A stretch of 64,000 nt of DNA from Rhizobium oryzihabitans (GTDB taxonomy: Bacteria; Pseudomonadota; Alphaproteobacteria; Rhizobiales; Rhizobiaceae), in the NCBI RefSeq assembly GCF_010669145.1, contig NZ_CP048635.1, positions 558,001-622,000 on the forward strand, in the 5' to 3' direction. The stretch's first letter is position 1. The number at the start of each line of letters is the position of its first letter. The translations under genes were made by a program, and so were the position numbers. A model generated the notes under the pieces. It ran no database searches and was not told the DNA's origin. It was given only the letters and a program-made list of their open reading frames with translations. Shown here in pieces: positions 18,715 through 27,396 of the stretch.

Positions 18715-19500
18715 TTAGCGCGGGTCGCAGCCCGGGTCGCCGATCCGGCATCCACCTTGGGGGTTTTCCGAGGCGGGCGCACGACGTGGGTCGTCCCACT
18801 GACGGCGTTCGGGACGACGCTGGCCTTCGTCCTGATTTGGCTGGCGATCGCGATTGCGGTCGCGGTTTTCCTCTTCGAAGCGCGGGCGATTATCCTCGCG
18901 GCGTGGCCTGTCACCCTGGTTTCTGTCACCCTGGTTCCAGTCGCCGTAACGGCGCTCCCAGCGGCCGTCATTTGGTCCGCCGCCCTGACGCGGATCGCGC
19001 CATTCATCGCGACGTCCATCCCGCCACTCGTCACGCGGACGCGGGCGATCCCAGTCGCCGCGTGGCGGCGGAGCGTTCCAATAGCCACCGGAAGGCGGCG
19101 GGCGGCGCCAGCGGTCACGCTCGCGATAGAAATCGCGGTCGCGGTAATAACGGTCCCAATAACGGCCGGCTTCGAAGGTGATCACCGGAACGCCGAGATC
19201 ACGATAATAGCGCGGCTCTACATAGACCCGGTTTTGCCGGTACGTCGTCTGGATATAGCGACCGGCAACCCAGCCGCGACCACTGACGAAGGAGACATCG
19301 CACCACGGCGTATCGGACAGGCAGCCATGCACCGTCAATGGCGCGCCAGCCGGGATTACAACGACGGCCGGATAGGCCGTGCTCGGGCCGGAGCGCATAT
19401 TCACATTCGCGGTGGCAAAGCCGCGCGTCGCGGCTTCGGCCAGTGCCGGCGCGGCGAGCATGGCCACCAGCGCGATTGCGCCAAACAGTTTTTTCTTCAC
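18715..19500 (-). CDS. Exported SH3-domain protein with Arg/Asp/Trp-rich repetitive tail
   Basis: 261 residues starting at GTG, which has the strong site GAGGAGAG. A signal peptide (cleavage near residue 23) is followed by a bacterial SH3b domain (about 25-90: [20 protein letters not shown], then GWVAGRYI), typical of proteins that bind peptidoglycan or other envelope partners. The remaining 165 residues are a low-complexity tail with Tyr/Arg/Asp runs and imperfect repeats such as [13 protein letters not shown] and [10 protein letters not shown]. It ends with two Cys ([13 protein letters not shown]) that could form a disulfide. An envelope role is inferred; the tail has no known function. Confidence 0.82.
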   Translation of the reverse strand: MKKKLFGAIALVAMLAAPALAEAATRGFATANVNMRSGPSTAYPAVVVIPAGAPLTVHGCLSDTPWCDVSFVSGRGWVAGRYIQTTYRQNRVYVEPRYYRDLGVPVITFEAGRYWDRYYRDRDFYRERDRWRRPPPSGGYWNAPPPRGDWDRPRPRDEWRDGRRDEWRDPRQGGGPNDGRWERRYGDWNQGDRNQGDRPRREDNRPRFEEENRDRNRDRQPNQDEGQRRPERRQWDDPRRAPASENPQGGCRIGDPGCDPR

Positions 19501-19757
19501 TTCTCTCTCCTCAAGCAAAGGCCCGCTTTGCCCTTGTCGGCATCCATCGCTATCGATGGACGAGTATGCGTTCGCATACTGCCACGATCGGAAAATACGC
19601 GTTCCTCCATGAACGCAGCATGAAACAAATGACGGTCCGCTTCAGTTCCACCTGCGGCAATGAAGCACCCGACAATTTGACCGCCGAATGGACCGCCGGT
19701 CTTGACTTCGGGGGGCAATCATCCGACTTCAATGCAACAGCAATATGGAGCAGAACC

Positions 19758-20504
19758 ATGAGCGAAACCGCAAAGACGACCGTCGACCAGAGCGAGGTGG
19801 ATCGCTTCTCCGCGATGGCTGCGGAATGGTGGAGCCCGACGGGCAAGTTTCGCCCGCTGCACAAATTCAATCCCGTGCGGCTGGAATATATCCGCAACCG
19901 CATCTGCGACAATTTCGGCCATGACCCGAAGGCGCACCGCCCGCTGGAAGGGCTGCGCGTGCTGGATATCGGCTGCGGCGGCGGTCTTCTTTCCGAGCCC
20001 GTGGCACGCATGGGCGCGGATGTGGTGGGTGCCGATCCCTCGGAAAAGAATATCGGCATCGCCTCCACCCATGCGCGGGAAAGCGGTGTGACCGTCGACT
20101 ACCGCGCCGTAACCGCCGAACAATTGCTGGAGGCCGGCGAAACCTTTGACGTCGTCCTCAACATGGAGGTGGTCGAACATGTGGCCAATGTCGACCTCTT
20201 CGTCACCACCTGCGCGAAAATGGTGCGCCCCGGCGGGCTGATGTTTGCCGCCACCATCAACCGCACGCTCAAAGCCCGGGCGCTCGCGATCTTCGCCGCC
20301 GAAAACGTGCTGCGTTGGCTGCCGCGCGGCACACACCAGTATGAGAAGCTGGTTCGCCCGGAAGAGCTTGAGCGGCCGCTGGTGGCAAGCGGCATGGATA
20401 TCGTCCACCGCACCGGCGTCTTCTACAACGTGCTGCAGGACAGCTGGAATCTCTCGCCGGATATGGATGTCAATTATATGATGCTGGCGAAAAGGCCGTC
20501 GTGA
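19758..20504 (+). CDS. ubiG: Ubiquinone biosynthesis O-methyltransferase
   Basis: 248 residues, matching UbiG/Coq3 throughout. It has the N-terminal [22 protein letters not shown] segment, the SAM motif [13 protein letters not shown], the acidic GADPSEKNI and the C-terminal [13 protein letters not shown] and NYMMLAKR. The enzyme performs both O-methylations in ubiquinone synthesis. The start MSETAKTTV has GGAG upstream; the longer frame in front overlaps the divergent SH3 gene. It sits next to other conserved housekeeping genes. Confidence 0.95.
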   Translation: MSETAKTTVDQSEVDRFSAMAAEWWSPTGKFRPLHKFNPVRLEYIRNRICDNFGHDPKAHRPLEGLRVLDIGCGGGLLSEPVARMGADVVGADPSEKNIGIASTHARESGVTVDYRAVTAEQLLEAGETFDVVLNMEVVEHVANVDLFVTTCAKMVRPGGLMFAATINRTLKARALAIFAAENVLRWLPRGTHQYEKLVRPEELERPLVASGMDIVHRTGVFYNVLQDSWNLSPDMDVNYMMLAKRPS

Positions 20505-20524
20505 AGGTAGTGCACCCAACTCTC

Positions 20525-20600
20525 CGTCATGGTCGGGCTTGAACCGACCATCGATTGCCGAACGTTGGGATGGATCCTCGGGTCAGGCCCGAGGATGACG
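20525..20600. repeat. Composite palindromic intergenic repeat, copy B
   Basis: Two hairpins: ATGGTCGG/CCGACCAT at 20529-20551, and ATCCTCGGG/CCCGAGGAT inside 20571-20600. The second unit matches 4880-4909 except for a few loop bases. It lies between convergent ubiG and DUF1178 genes, the same kind of position as copy A. Confidence 0.75.
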
Positions 20601-20634
20601 CCGAGTATGTGGGTAAGGTTCTAAAAAGGTAAAC

Positions 20635-21063
20635 TTAATTAACGTCGTCAGGCAGCACCGGCAGCGGCGCAATCTCGATGCCTTCGTCAATCAATGCCTT
20701 GGCATCCTGAGCAGAGGCATGGCCGATGATGCCGCGTTCGTCGGCCTCGCCATAGTGGATCTTGCGGGCCTCTTCGGGAAATTTATCGCCGACATCTTCC
20801 GCATTCGCGCGAATATTGGCGACGGCTTCGCGGATTTTTGCCAGCGCTTCTTTTTTCGCCGTGTCCATGGCGAGTGTCTGGCGCTCATCCTTCTTGCGAG
20901 CGGTGGAGACCGAAGGCGCCATCAGAAGTTTGGAGACCTGCATTGAATTGCAGACCGGACAGGACAGGAAGCCGCGCTGCAACTGATTGTCGAAATCGTC
21001 ACTCCCGGAAAACCAGCCTTCGAACTCATGGCCTTTTTCACAGGCCAGCGCATAACGGATCAC
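20635..21063 (-). CDS. DUF1178 family protein
   Basis: 142 residues starting at GTG. The N-terminus has the family pattern CEKGHEFEGWFSGSDDFDNQ followed by GFLSCPVCNS; the Cys residues look like a small zinc ribbon. The central region is charged and helical (about 55-100). The C-terminus (ARKIHYGEADERGIIGHAS) is also conserved in the family. Function is unknown. Its start overlaps the nitrilase stop by 4 bases (GTGA), so translation of the two is coupled, and the pairing is common in alphaproteobacteria. Confidence 0.88.
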   Translation of the reverse strand: MIRYALACEKGHEFEGWFSGSDDFDNQLQRGFLSCPVCNSMQVSKLLMAPSVSTARKKDERQTLAMDTAKKEALAKIREAVANIRANAEDVGDKFPEEARKIHYGEADERGIIGHASAQDAKALIDEGIEIAPLPVLPDDVN

Positions 21064-21920
21064 GCCGCCTCACCTCCGGCAGATTTAAGGGGAACAACCG
21101 TGTCCAGCGCGAATTCGCGGGAATTGCGCAGATTGGGAATTTTTCCGCGCGCGGCAGCCACGAGCGACGTGTCGATCTCGGCGAAAATGATTTCTTCCCC
21201 GACACCGCCGGCAATTGCCAGCACCCTGCCCCAGGGGTCGATAATGATGGAATGGCCGTAGGTCTCTCGCCCGTCCTCATGCACCCCGGCCTGGGCGGCG
21301 GCGATGACAAAAGCGCCGTTTTCAATGGCGCGGGCGCGCAGCAGAATTTCCCAATGGGCTTCCCCAGTCTGGCGGGTGAACGCGGCCGGAACCGTCAGAA
21401 CCTCGGCACCGGCAAGCGCTTCCGCCCGGAAAAGCTGCGGAAACCGCACGTCATAGCAGATTGCAAAGCCGAATTTCGCCAGCGGAAGTTCGGCGACGCG
21501 CGCCTCCACGCCGGGTTCATAGGCAGCACTTTCACGCCAGCTTTCGCCATTGTCGAGATCGACATCGAACATGTGGATCTTGTCATAGCTGCAGATGCGC
21601 GAACCATCCGGCGCGAAAAGAAAACCGCGATTGGCGATCTTGCCATCCGGACGGGCAATCGCCGTCGAACCGACATGGACATGAATGCCAAGTTCGCGCG
21701 CCAGCCGCGCGGCGGTCGCAACGATAATATCGCCGTCATCATCACGCAGCTGGGCGCGCAGCGCCTGCCTGTCCTTCTGGAGGGCGCCGGTCATTTCCGG
21801 CGTCTGGACATAGACGGCACCTTCAGCCGCAGCGGCGCGTACCAGACGCTCCATATCGGCGGCATTCCTTACCGGATCGACCCCGGAGCGCATCTGAATG
21901 GCGGCAGCCTTGAAAGTCAT
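21060..21920 (-). CDS. Carbon-nitrogen hydrolase (Nit1/Nit2-like amidase)
   Basis: A 286-residue nitrilase-superfamily enzyme with the complete Glu-Lys-Cys triad: Glu in VQTPEMTG, Lys in SYDKIHMFDVD and Cys in FAICYDVRFPQLFR. Length and spacing fit the Nit/NadE-independent amidase branch, whose members include omega-amidase and deaminated-glutathione amidase. A metabolite-repair role is plausible but not provable here. The start MTFKAAAIQ was chosen because ATGGAGGACGTG just before it contains the ribosome site. The gene belongs to grxC-nit-DUF1178. Confidence 0.88.
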   Translation of the reverse strand: MTFKAAAIQMRSGVDPVRNAADMERLVRAAAAEGAVYVQTPEMTGALQKDRQALRAQLRDDDGDIIVATAARLARELGIHVHVGSTAIARPDGKIANRGFLFAPDGSRICSYDKIHMFDVDLDNGESWRESAAYEPGVEARVAELPLAKFGFAICYDVRFPQLFRAEALAGAEVLTVPAAFTRQTGEAHWEILLRARAIENGAFVIAAAQAGVHEDGRETYGHSIIIDPWGRVLAIAGGVGEEIIFAEIDTSLVAAARGKIPNLRNSREFALDTVVPLKSAGGEAA

Positions 21921-21949
21921 CACGTCCTCCATGCCAAAAATTGCGCCAA

Positions 21950-22204
21950 TCAGGCGGCCAGCATTTCGTCGAGTTTACCGGCACGCTCCAGTGCATGCAG
22001 ATCGTCGCAACCGCCGACATGCTCGCCATTGATGAAGATTTGCGGGAAGGTCGTGCCGCCGGATTTTTCGATCATTTCCTGCCGGTATTCCGGCGTCGTC
22101 GTGGCGTTGTATTCGGCGTAGTCGACGCCCTTGCTGTCCAGCAGCGCCTTGGCGCGCGCGCAATAACCACAAAAATCCCGCGTATAGATCGTCACCGGTG
22201 CCAT
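21950..22204 (-). CDS. grxC: Glutaredoxin 3
   Basis: An 84-residue thioredoxin-fold protein with the dithiol active site CGYC (in DFCGYCARAK), the cis-Pro segment TTFPQIFI and the GGCDDL glutathione-binding motif. It reduces disulfides and mixed glutathione disulfides in the cytoplasm. ATG at 22204 was chosen over the TTG three codons upstream because the GAGG site is better spaced. It is followed 29 bases later by the nitrilase gene. Confidence 0.94.
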   Translation of the reverse strand: MAPVTIYTRDFCGYCARAKALLDSKGVDYAEYNATTTPEYRQEMIEKSGGTTFPQIFINGEHVGGCDDLHALERAGKLDEMLAA

Positions 22205-22264
22205 GTTCTTCAAAGCCTCGCAAACATGCGCCGAAGCGCACTATTTCCTCATGGTATTCAGGCT

Positions 22265-23056
22265 TCATATAGGCCCGGAAATGGCCATTGCAAAGGTCAA
22301 AACGGTCACATCCACGGCACCCGCTTTCCGCAGCGCGCGACTTGCCGCACCAACCGTCGCACCTGTGGTGTAAACATCGTCCACCAGCACCACACGCCTG
22401 CCGGAAATTCCGATTTCCCGACCGGGCGCTATGGCGAAAGCGCCACGCACATTGTCTCTTCTGGCAAGTGCCGAAAGGCCTACCTGCCGCTCGGTCTTCT
22501 TTACCCGCAACAGCGTATCCACAAGCAGAGGCTTGCCGGCAGCCTTGGCCAGATGCCGCGCGAGTTCCGCGGACTGGTTGAACCGGCGACGCCAGAAACG
22601 GTGACGATGCAGCGGCACCGGCACAATGCAATCGCAGGCATCCACCGTGCCGTCGCTCGCCCTCAGCATCCACAGCGCCATGAGCCGGGCAAGATCGGTC
22701 CGATCCTGATATTTCAGCAGATGCACGAGCTTGCGCGCGGTTCCCTCATGGCTTGCAGCAGCACGCAGGCGATCAAAAGGCGGCGGGTCCGCGATGGCCT
22801 GCGCGCTGACGACGCCGTCCCCGTGATCGCGTGCAAAGGGAATGCCCAGAACTTCGCAGAAGGGGCGATCGATAAAGGTGACATCCCGCCAGCAATCCGA
22901 ACACAGGGCGGCCTCGCCGCCGGTCATGCGGGCGCAGCCTGCGCAGGTCGGCGGGTAGACCAGGCGGAAGGCCGAGCGCAACGTGCCGCGTGCCGCCGCC
23001 GAGACGGCAGCAGACTTCGACAGCAATTCCGAAAACAGATCGTCACCAGCACCCAT
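22265..23056 (-). CDS. comF: ComF family phosphoribosyltransferase-like protein
   Basis: 263 residues. An N-terminal Cys cluster (PPTCAGC and CSDCW, about 36-58) can bind zinc. The C-terminal phosphoribosyltransferase domain has the PRPP loop VVLVDDVYTTGATV and the FNQSAELARHLA helix typical of ComF. In competent bacteria ComF helps DNA import; in alphaproteobacteria the role is mostly unknown. It lies 60 bases upstream of grxC on the same strand and diverges from the methyltransferase gene at 23200. Confidence 0.88.
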   Translation of the reverse strand: MGAGDDLFSELLSKSAAVSAAARGTLRSAFRLVYPPTCAGCARMTGGEAALCSDCWRDVTFIDRPFCEVLGIPFARDHGDGVVSAQAIADPPPFDRLRAAASHEGTARKLVHLLKYQDRTDLARLMALWMLRASDGTVDACDCIVPVPLHRHRFWRRRFNQSAELARHLAKAAGKPLLVDTLLRVKKTERQVGLSALARRDNVRGAFAIAPGREIGISGRRVVLVDDVYTTGATVGAASRALRKAGAVDVTVLTFAMAISGPI

Positions 23057-23199
23057 GAGGTTGACTTTACCGCCGAACGGGTGCCTTTGCGAGAGCGATG
23101 TGGTCCGGTCTCACACCGGCAAAACGATGCCGAAGCGGCATGACAGCAACGATGCGGCCCGCCGACCATGAAGGCGATGGAGGCCGAGCAGGCAAGACG

Positions 23200-24081
23200 A
23201 TGGATATTCTCTTTGACCAGGCCCTGATTGAACAAAACCGTCACCGGGCGTGGAGCCGGCGTGACGACAAGGCCCTGTTCCTTCTCGACATGGCAGCCGA
23301 GGAGCTTGCCGACAGGCTTGCCATCGTCGAGCGCCGGTTCGAGACTGCGATCGAGCTGCATGGCGGAACGGGCGTGACCGCCCAGCGGCTGGTCGAGACA
23401 GGCAAGGTGGATAATATCCGCCGTATCGAGACCGAGAGCAGTTTTACGACGGATGGAAATATCCCTGAGACGGCTTCCATGGAGCATCTGCCGCTTGAGG
23501 AGGCCTCCGCAAATCTCGTGGTTTCGCCGCTTTCCCTGCATCTTACCAACGACACGCCAGGCGCGCTGATCCAGATAAGGCGGGCATTGAAGCCTGACGG
23601 GCTGTTTCTCGGCGCCATTCCCGGCAGCGGCACCTTGCAGGAATTGCGCGACGTGCTGCTGACCGCCGAGGCGGAACTGACCGGCGGCGCAAGCCCGCGC
23701 GTCATTCCCTTTGCCGATGTGCGCGACGTCGGTGCACTTTTGCAGCGTGCCGGTTTTGCGCTCCCCGTCACCGATTCGGAAACCTATACGGTGCGTTACG
23801 ACTCGATTTTTCCATTGATGCGCGACCTGCGCGCCATGGGCATGGCCAACCCGCTGGCAAGCCGCAGCAGAAAACCGCTCAATCGGGCGTTTTTCCTGCG
23901 GGCAGCGGAACTTTACGCCGAGCGTTATTCCGATCCGGACGGGCGGATAAGAGCCACGTTCTCCATCATCTATGTTTCAGGCTGGGCACCGCATGAGAGC
24001 CAGCAGAAACCGCTGAAGCCTGGCTCCGCCAAGATGCGCCTTGCCGACGCTCTGAAGACAACTGAGGTAAAACTGTCCTGA
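23200..24081 (+). CDS. SAM-dependent methyltransferase of the NDUFAF5/BioC-like type
   Basis: 293 residues. The class I methyltransferase fold is recognisable from the post-motif regions MEHLPLEEASANLVVSPLSL and LIQIRRALKPDGLFLGAIPG. The glycine-rich SAM loop (FETAIELHGGTGVTA) is weak, as in this family. The mitochondrial relative modifies a complex I subunit; in alphaproteobacteria the gene is typically divergent from comF, as here. The start at MDILFDQA is where homologues begin; the ribosome site is poor. Confidence 0.8.
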   Translation: MDILFDQALIEQNRHRAWSRRDDKALFLLDMAAEELADRLAIVERRFETAIELHGGTGVTAQRLVETGKVDNIRRIETESSFTTDGNIPETASMEHLPLEEASANLVVSPLSLHLTNDTPGALIQIRRALKPDGLFLGAIPGSGTLQELRDVLLTAEAELTGGASPRVIPFADVRDVGALLQRAGFALPVTDSETYTVRYDSIFPLMRDLRAMGMANPLASRSRKPLNRAFFLRAAELYAERYSDPDGRIRATFSIIYVSGWAPHESQQKPLKPGSAKMRLADALKTTEVKLS

Positions 24082-24096
24082 GCTACCGGGGCGGGT

Positions 24097-24267
24097 TCAG
24101 CTGTTGGCGAAAGTGTCGGCGATAAGCTGGAACACTGCATTGATATTGCTGCTGATGGCGGTTGCGCCACCGATGAGTGCGGCGGAAATCAGTCCGACAA
24201 TTAAGCCATATTCGACCGCGGTCGCGCCACGTTCGTCCTTATAGAAACCGATCAAAAAATGCAGCAC
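24097..24267 (-). CDS. Flp/Fap-type pilin component, orphan copy
   Basis: A 56-residue Flp pilin with a short basic leader ending at DERG, then ATAVEYGLIVGLISAALIGG, the prepilin-peptidase site and hydrophobic core of tad pilins with the conserved Glu-Tyr. The GTG at 24267 has a GGGGA ribosome site and gives the usual pilin length; an ATG seven codons upstream is an alternative. Such pilins assemble into Tad pili for surface attachment, but no tad or cpa genes are in the window, so it must use machinery encoded elsewhere or serve another purpose. Confidence 0.82.
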   Translation of the reverse strand: MLHFLIGFYKDERGATAVEYGLIVGLISAALIGGATAISSNINAVFQLIADTFANS

Positions 24268-24384
24268 AGGATATTCCCCATCCGCCATCCGGTGCGCTCA
24301 GCCAGCCGGCATTATGACATATTGAAATCGGATTTATCTTAAGGCCGAGCGCATGAGGGATTCGTTACCGATGATGGTAAACGA

Positions 24385-24699
24385 TCAGCAACCGCTTTCA
24401 TTGCTATAGCCAGTGACGACACAGGGCATTTCCGGCATCGGCTGTGTTATGCTGCGACGGATGGAATAGGTCTTGCCGGCATCGGTCTTCTTGATGGAGC
24501 CTGTGCTTATCATGTCGTAATTATCGGGAAACTGCGCCACCCGGGTCGAGGACTTGCCTGCCAGCATGGGGGTGACGATCAGGGAGAGAGCGATCACCGC
24601 CGTCCCGAAAAGCAGCGCGACATTGAGAACGCCGGTGCGACGGGATTTGTTGGAATAGGAGTGACGACCTTCCACCGTCTTCCAGAAATCCTCGTTCAT
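24385..24699 (-). CDS. Small single-pass membrane protein of unknown function
   Basis: 104 residues with one transmembrane helix (about 25-47, VLNVALLFGTAVIALSLIVT). The orientation is inferred as N-terminus inside. The outer part is short, contains the MISTGSIKK stretch seen in many rhizobial small envelope proteins and ends with two Cys (MPCVVTGYSNESGC). ATG at 24699 has GAGG 7 bases upstream. It is in the same orientation as the pilin gene and 97 bases upstream of that gene's ATG alternative, but a functional link is only a guess. Confidence 0.7.
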   Translation of the reverse strand: MNEDFWKTVEGRHSYSNKSRRTGVLNVALLFGTAVIALSLIVTPMLAGKSSTRVAQFPDNYDMISTGSIKKTDAGKTYSIRRSITQPMPEMPCVVTGYSNESGC

Positions 24700-24779
24700 G
24701 ACCAACCTCGTCTCGCGCAGTTTACCGCTTCTTTAGATTAACAATCTGCCAGAGGGTGCTGAACGATCTCTTAACGCAG

Positions 24780-24805
24780 CCCCGTTTTGGCACGGCAAAA
24801 CGGGG
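24780..24805 (-). terminator. Hairpin after the Nudix hydrolase gene
   Basis: Perfect 10-bp arms CCCCGTTTTG and CAAAACGGGG with a 6-base loop, 53 bases downstream of the Nudix stop. There is no strong U tract, so it may be a weak terminator or a processing stem. Confidence 0.5.
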
Positions 24806-24858
24806 GAGACAGAGGCTTTTCACGAAGCTGTTACGATGTAAGGCGCGCAGGCTGAGCC

Positions 24859-25272
24859 TTAAAGCAGATCCTGAAGGAAGGGGATGAGCGGCTCGTCGGC
24901 CGGCGGCATCGGGTAGTCGCGCAGAGCCTGCGGCTTGACCCATTTGATCGCCTGCCCTTCCCGCCCATGCGCAATGCCTTCATAACGGCGGCACACGTAA
25001 AGCGGCATCAGCAGGTGAAACGTCTCGTAGGTGTGGCTGGCGAAAGTGAGCGGCGCAAGGCAGGCGACCTTGGTTTTCACACCGAGCTCCTCATCCAGTT
25101 CACGGACGAGGGTTTCCTCCGGCGTCTCCCCATGCTCCACCTTACCGCCCGGAAACTCCCACAGGCCGGCAAGCGACTTGCCTTCCGGGCGCTGTGCCAG
25201 AAGAATGCGGCCGTCCTGATCGAGAAGCGCGCAGGCGGCAACCAGCAGGATTTTTTTGCCCGCTTCGCTCAT
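24859..25272 (-). CDS. mutT: Nudix hydrolase MutT (8-oxo-dGTP pyrophosphatase)
   Basis: 137 residues with a complete Nudix box (GGKVEHGETPEETLVRELDEELGV, cited by its ends GGKV...EELG) at about 41-64 and the MutT-like N-terminus LLVAACALLDQDGRILLAQRP. MutT removes oxidised guanine nucleotides from the pool. It overlaps the acetyltransferase stop by 4 bases (ATGA) and is the last gene of argJ-GNAT-mutT. Confidence 0.92.
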   Translation of the reverse strand: MSEAGKKILLVAACALLDQDGRILLAQRPEGKSLAGLWEFPGGKVEHGETPEETLVRELDEELGVKTKVACLAPLTFASHTYETFHLLMPLYVCRRYEGIAHGREGQAIKWVKPQALRDYPMPPADEPLIPFLQDLL

Positions 25273-26045
25273 TCTTCTGCACCCTTGCGCCAGTAACGAT
25301 AGGTATAGGCCTCGGTGAAACCGAACTTCTCATAGAGAGCGATCGCTGGGGCGTTGGTTGAAACAACCTGCAACCAGGCGCTTTTGGCACCACTGATCCG
25401 CGCCCAGCGCAGCGCTGACGCCAGAATCTGTGTGCCAAGGCCCTTCCGGCGCTGCGTTTTGGCGACATCGAGCGAGAGAATACCGGCAAGATCGTTATCC
25501 TGCACGCAGATGACCGTCGCAAGCGCGCTGCCTTCGACTTCTTCATTGATGAAGAGGCCGAGCGTCGGCTTGATCGAACTGACGATTTCCGCGATTGCCG
25601 GCCGCTGGGCCGGATCACCGTCGCTGACCTTGATGCTCGCTTCGACAAAACGGCCAATATCGTGGCTTGGCAGGCTGACGAGGGTTTCCGGCAACTCCAT
25701 GACCGCGAGGTCGGCCGTCATGACCTTGACCTCTTCGAACACGGACCAGCCATCCTCCACAAGGAAGGCCTTGAGCTGCGGCGGCATCAGCGTCGTTTCA
25801 CGCACCACCAGCGGACGGCCGAAATCTTCGAAACGCTTGCGTGCCTTCTCCAGCCGCACGGCACAGTTTCCATAGTCGGACGGGTCGAGCGGCACCACGC
25901 AGTTGATGCGCTTGGAGGGATGCGAACCCGTCAGGCGGATTTGCCAGCTGCCGTCATAAATCACCGACGAGGCCGGCCATGCCCGGAAGCTGACAGCTTC
26001 CAGACGGCGCACCAGCGGCAGATTGACGGGCTTGTTTTCCTGCAT
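25269..26045 (-). CDS. GNAT family N-acetyltransferase
   Basis: 258 residues. The C-terminal 120 residues form a GNAT domain with the acetyl-CoA loop QRRKGLGTQI (R/Q-x-x-G-x-G/A) and the late strand-helix VSTNAPAIALYEKFGF. The N-terminal half (about 1-120) is a second, degenerate GNAT-like region (FRAWPASSVIYDGSWQIRLTG). It lies between argJ and mutT, an order conserved in the Rhizobiales; the substrate is unknown. ATG at 26045 was preferred over the TTG five codons earlier because of GGAG. Confidence 0.87.
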   Translation of the reverse strand: MQENKPVNLPLVRRLEAVSFRAWPASSVIYDGSWQIRLTGSHPSKRINCVVPLDPSDYGNCAVRLEKARKRFEDFGRPLVVRETTLMPPQLKAFLVEDGWSVFEEVKVMTADLAVMELPETLVSLPSHDIGRFVEASIKVSDGDPAQRPAIAEIVSSIKPTLGLFINEEVEGSALATVICVQDNDLAGILSLDVAKTQRRKGLGTQILASALRWARISGAKSAWLQVVSTNAPAIALYEKFGFTEAYTYRYWRKGAEE

Positions 26046-26063
26046 TCTTTGCGGCTCCAACGG

Positions 26064-27305
26064 TCAGCTCCGGTAGTCGCCGTTGATTGCAACATATTCC
26101 TTGGTCAGATCGCAGGTCCAGACGGTGGCAGTGCCCTGGCCGAGACCGATATCCACCTTTACCGGAATGTCCTCCAGCCGCATCACGGCGGTGGTCTCGG
26201 CTTCCGAATAGGCGGGATCGCGTTCGCCATTGACCGCCACACGCACGTCACCGAACCAGATGGCAAGACGGTCACGATCGGCCATTTCGCCGGATTTACC
26301 GACAGCCATAACGACACGGCCCCAGTTGGCGTCTTCGCCGGCAACGGCAGTCTTCACCAGCGGCGAATTGGCGATGGACAGGGCGATCTTCTTGGCGGCG
26401 GCATCGTTTTCCGCACCGGTGACGGTGACTTCCACCATCTTGCGCGCACCCTCACCGTCACGCACCACCTGCAACGCCAGATCCTTCAAAAGATCGTTGA
26501 GCGCAGCGCGGAAGGAGGACAAGCGCTCGTCATCGGCGCTCGTCACCTTCACCTGGCCATCTTCAGCCGCCGCACCCGTGGCAAAAAGCATCAGCGTGTC
26601 CGACGTGGATGTGTCGCTGTCGACCGTCACGGAATTGAAGGTTGGACCGACACCGGCCGAAAGCAGGGATTGCAGGGCAGCGGGCTCAATGTCGGCATCC
26701 GTCACCACAAAAGAGAGCATCGTCGCCATATCGGGAGCAATCATGCCCGCCCCCTTGGAAATACCATTGATCGTCACGATCACGCCGCCGATTTCGGCTG
26801 TGCGGGTCGCGACCTTGGGATAGGTGTCGGTGGTCATGATCGCCTTGGCAGCTTCCTGCCAGAAATCGGCTTCCGCCCTGACATTCATGTCGCCGAGAAC
26901 ACCGGCAAATTTCGAGGCGTCGAGCGGCTCGCCGATCACGCCGGTCGAAGCAAGAAACACTTCACCCTCAGAGCAGCCGACGGCCGTGGCGGCGGATTTC
27001 GCCGTCAGCTCGGTCGCAGCCTTGCCCTTGACGCCGGTAAAGGCGTTGGCATTGCCGGAATTGACCACCACGGCACGCGCCACGCCGCCGCCGAGATTGG
27101 CGCGGCAGAAATCGACGGGGGCAGACGGGCATTTCGATTTTGTGAAGACGCCGGCCACACTTGCCGGCTTGTCGAACACCATCAGAAGAACGTCAGTGCG
27201 GTTCTTGTACTTGATGCCGGCCGCGGCCGTCGCCATGCGAACGCCACGCAGCGCGGGCATATCGGGATAGGATTTCGGAGCGAGCGGGGAAACGGCAACG
27301 GACAT
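26064..27305 (-). CDS. argJ: Bifunctional ornithine acetyltransferase / N-acetylglutamate synthase
   Basis: 413 residues, the normal ArgJ length. The self-cleavage site ([16 protein letters not shown], with the Thr of MATM as nucleophile) lies near the middle and would yield alpha and beta chains. Other conserved segments are [13 protein letters not shown] and the C-terminal [15 protein letters not shown]. It recycles the acetyl group from N-acetylornithine to glutamate in arginine synthesis. It is preceded by the parvulin gene with a terminator between, so it may have its own promoter. Confidence 0.95.
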   Translation of the reverse strand: MSVAVSPLAPKSYPDMPALRGVRMATAAAGIKYKNRTDVLLMVFDKPASVAGVFTKSKCPSAPVDFCRANLGGGVARAVVVNSGNANAFTGVKGKAATELTAKSAATAVGCSEGEVFLASTGVIGEPLDASKFAGVLGDMNVRAEADFWQEAAKAIMTTDTYPKVATRTAEIGGVIVTINGISKGAGMIAPDMATMLSFVVTDADIEPAALQSLLSAGVGPTFNSVTVDSDTSTSDTLMLFATGAAAEDGQVKVTSADDERLSSFRAALNDLLKDLALQVVRDGEGARKMVEVTVTGAENDAAAKKIALSIANSPLVKTAVAGEDANWGRVVMAVGKSGEMADRDRLAIWFGDVRVAVNGERDPAYSEAETTAVMRLEDIPVKVDIGLGQGTATVWTCDLTKEYVAINGDYRS

Positions 27306-27356
27306 GGGGAAGCGCCTGAAATTCTGGAAACGAGGAGTATGGATGCCTGAGATGAA

Positions 27357-27382
27357 ACGGGGCAGCCTCTAGGCCGCCCCGT
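27357..27382 (-). terminator. Hairpin terminator of the parvulin gene
   Basis: Arms ACGGGGC and GCCCCGT with an inner GCCT/AGGC stem, 15 bases after the parvulin stop. On the minus strand the stem runs into TTTCATC. It separates the parvulin transcript from argJ. Confidence 0.65.
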
Positions 27383-27396
27383 AACAAGAGTAGTTA

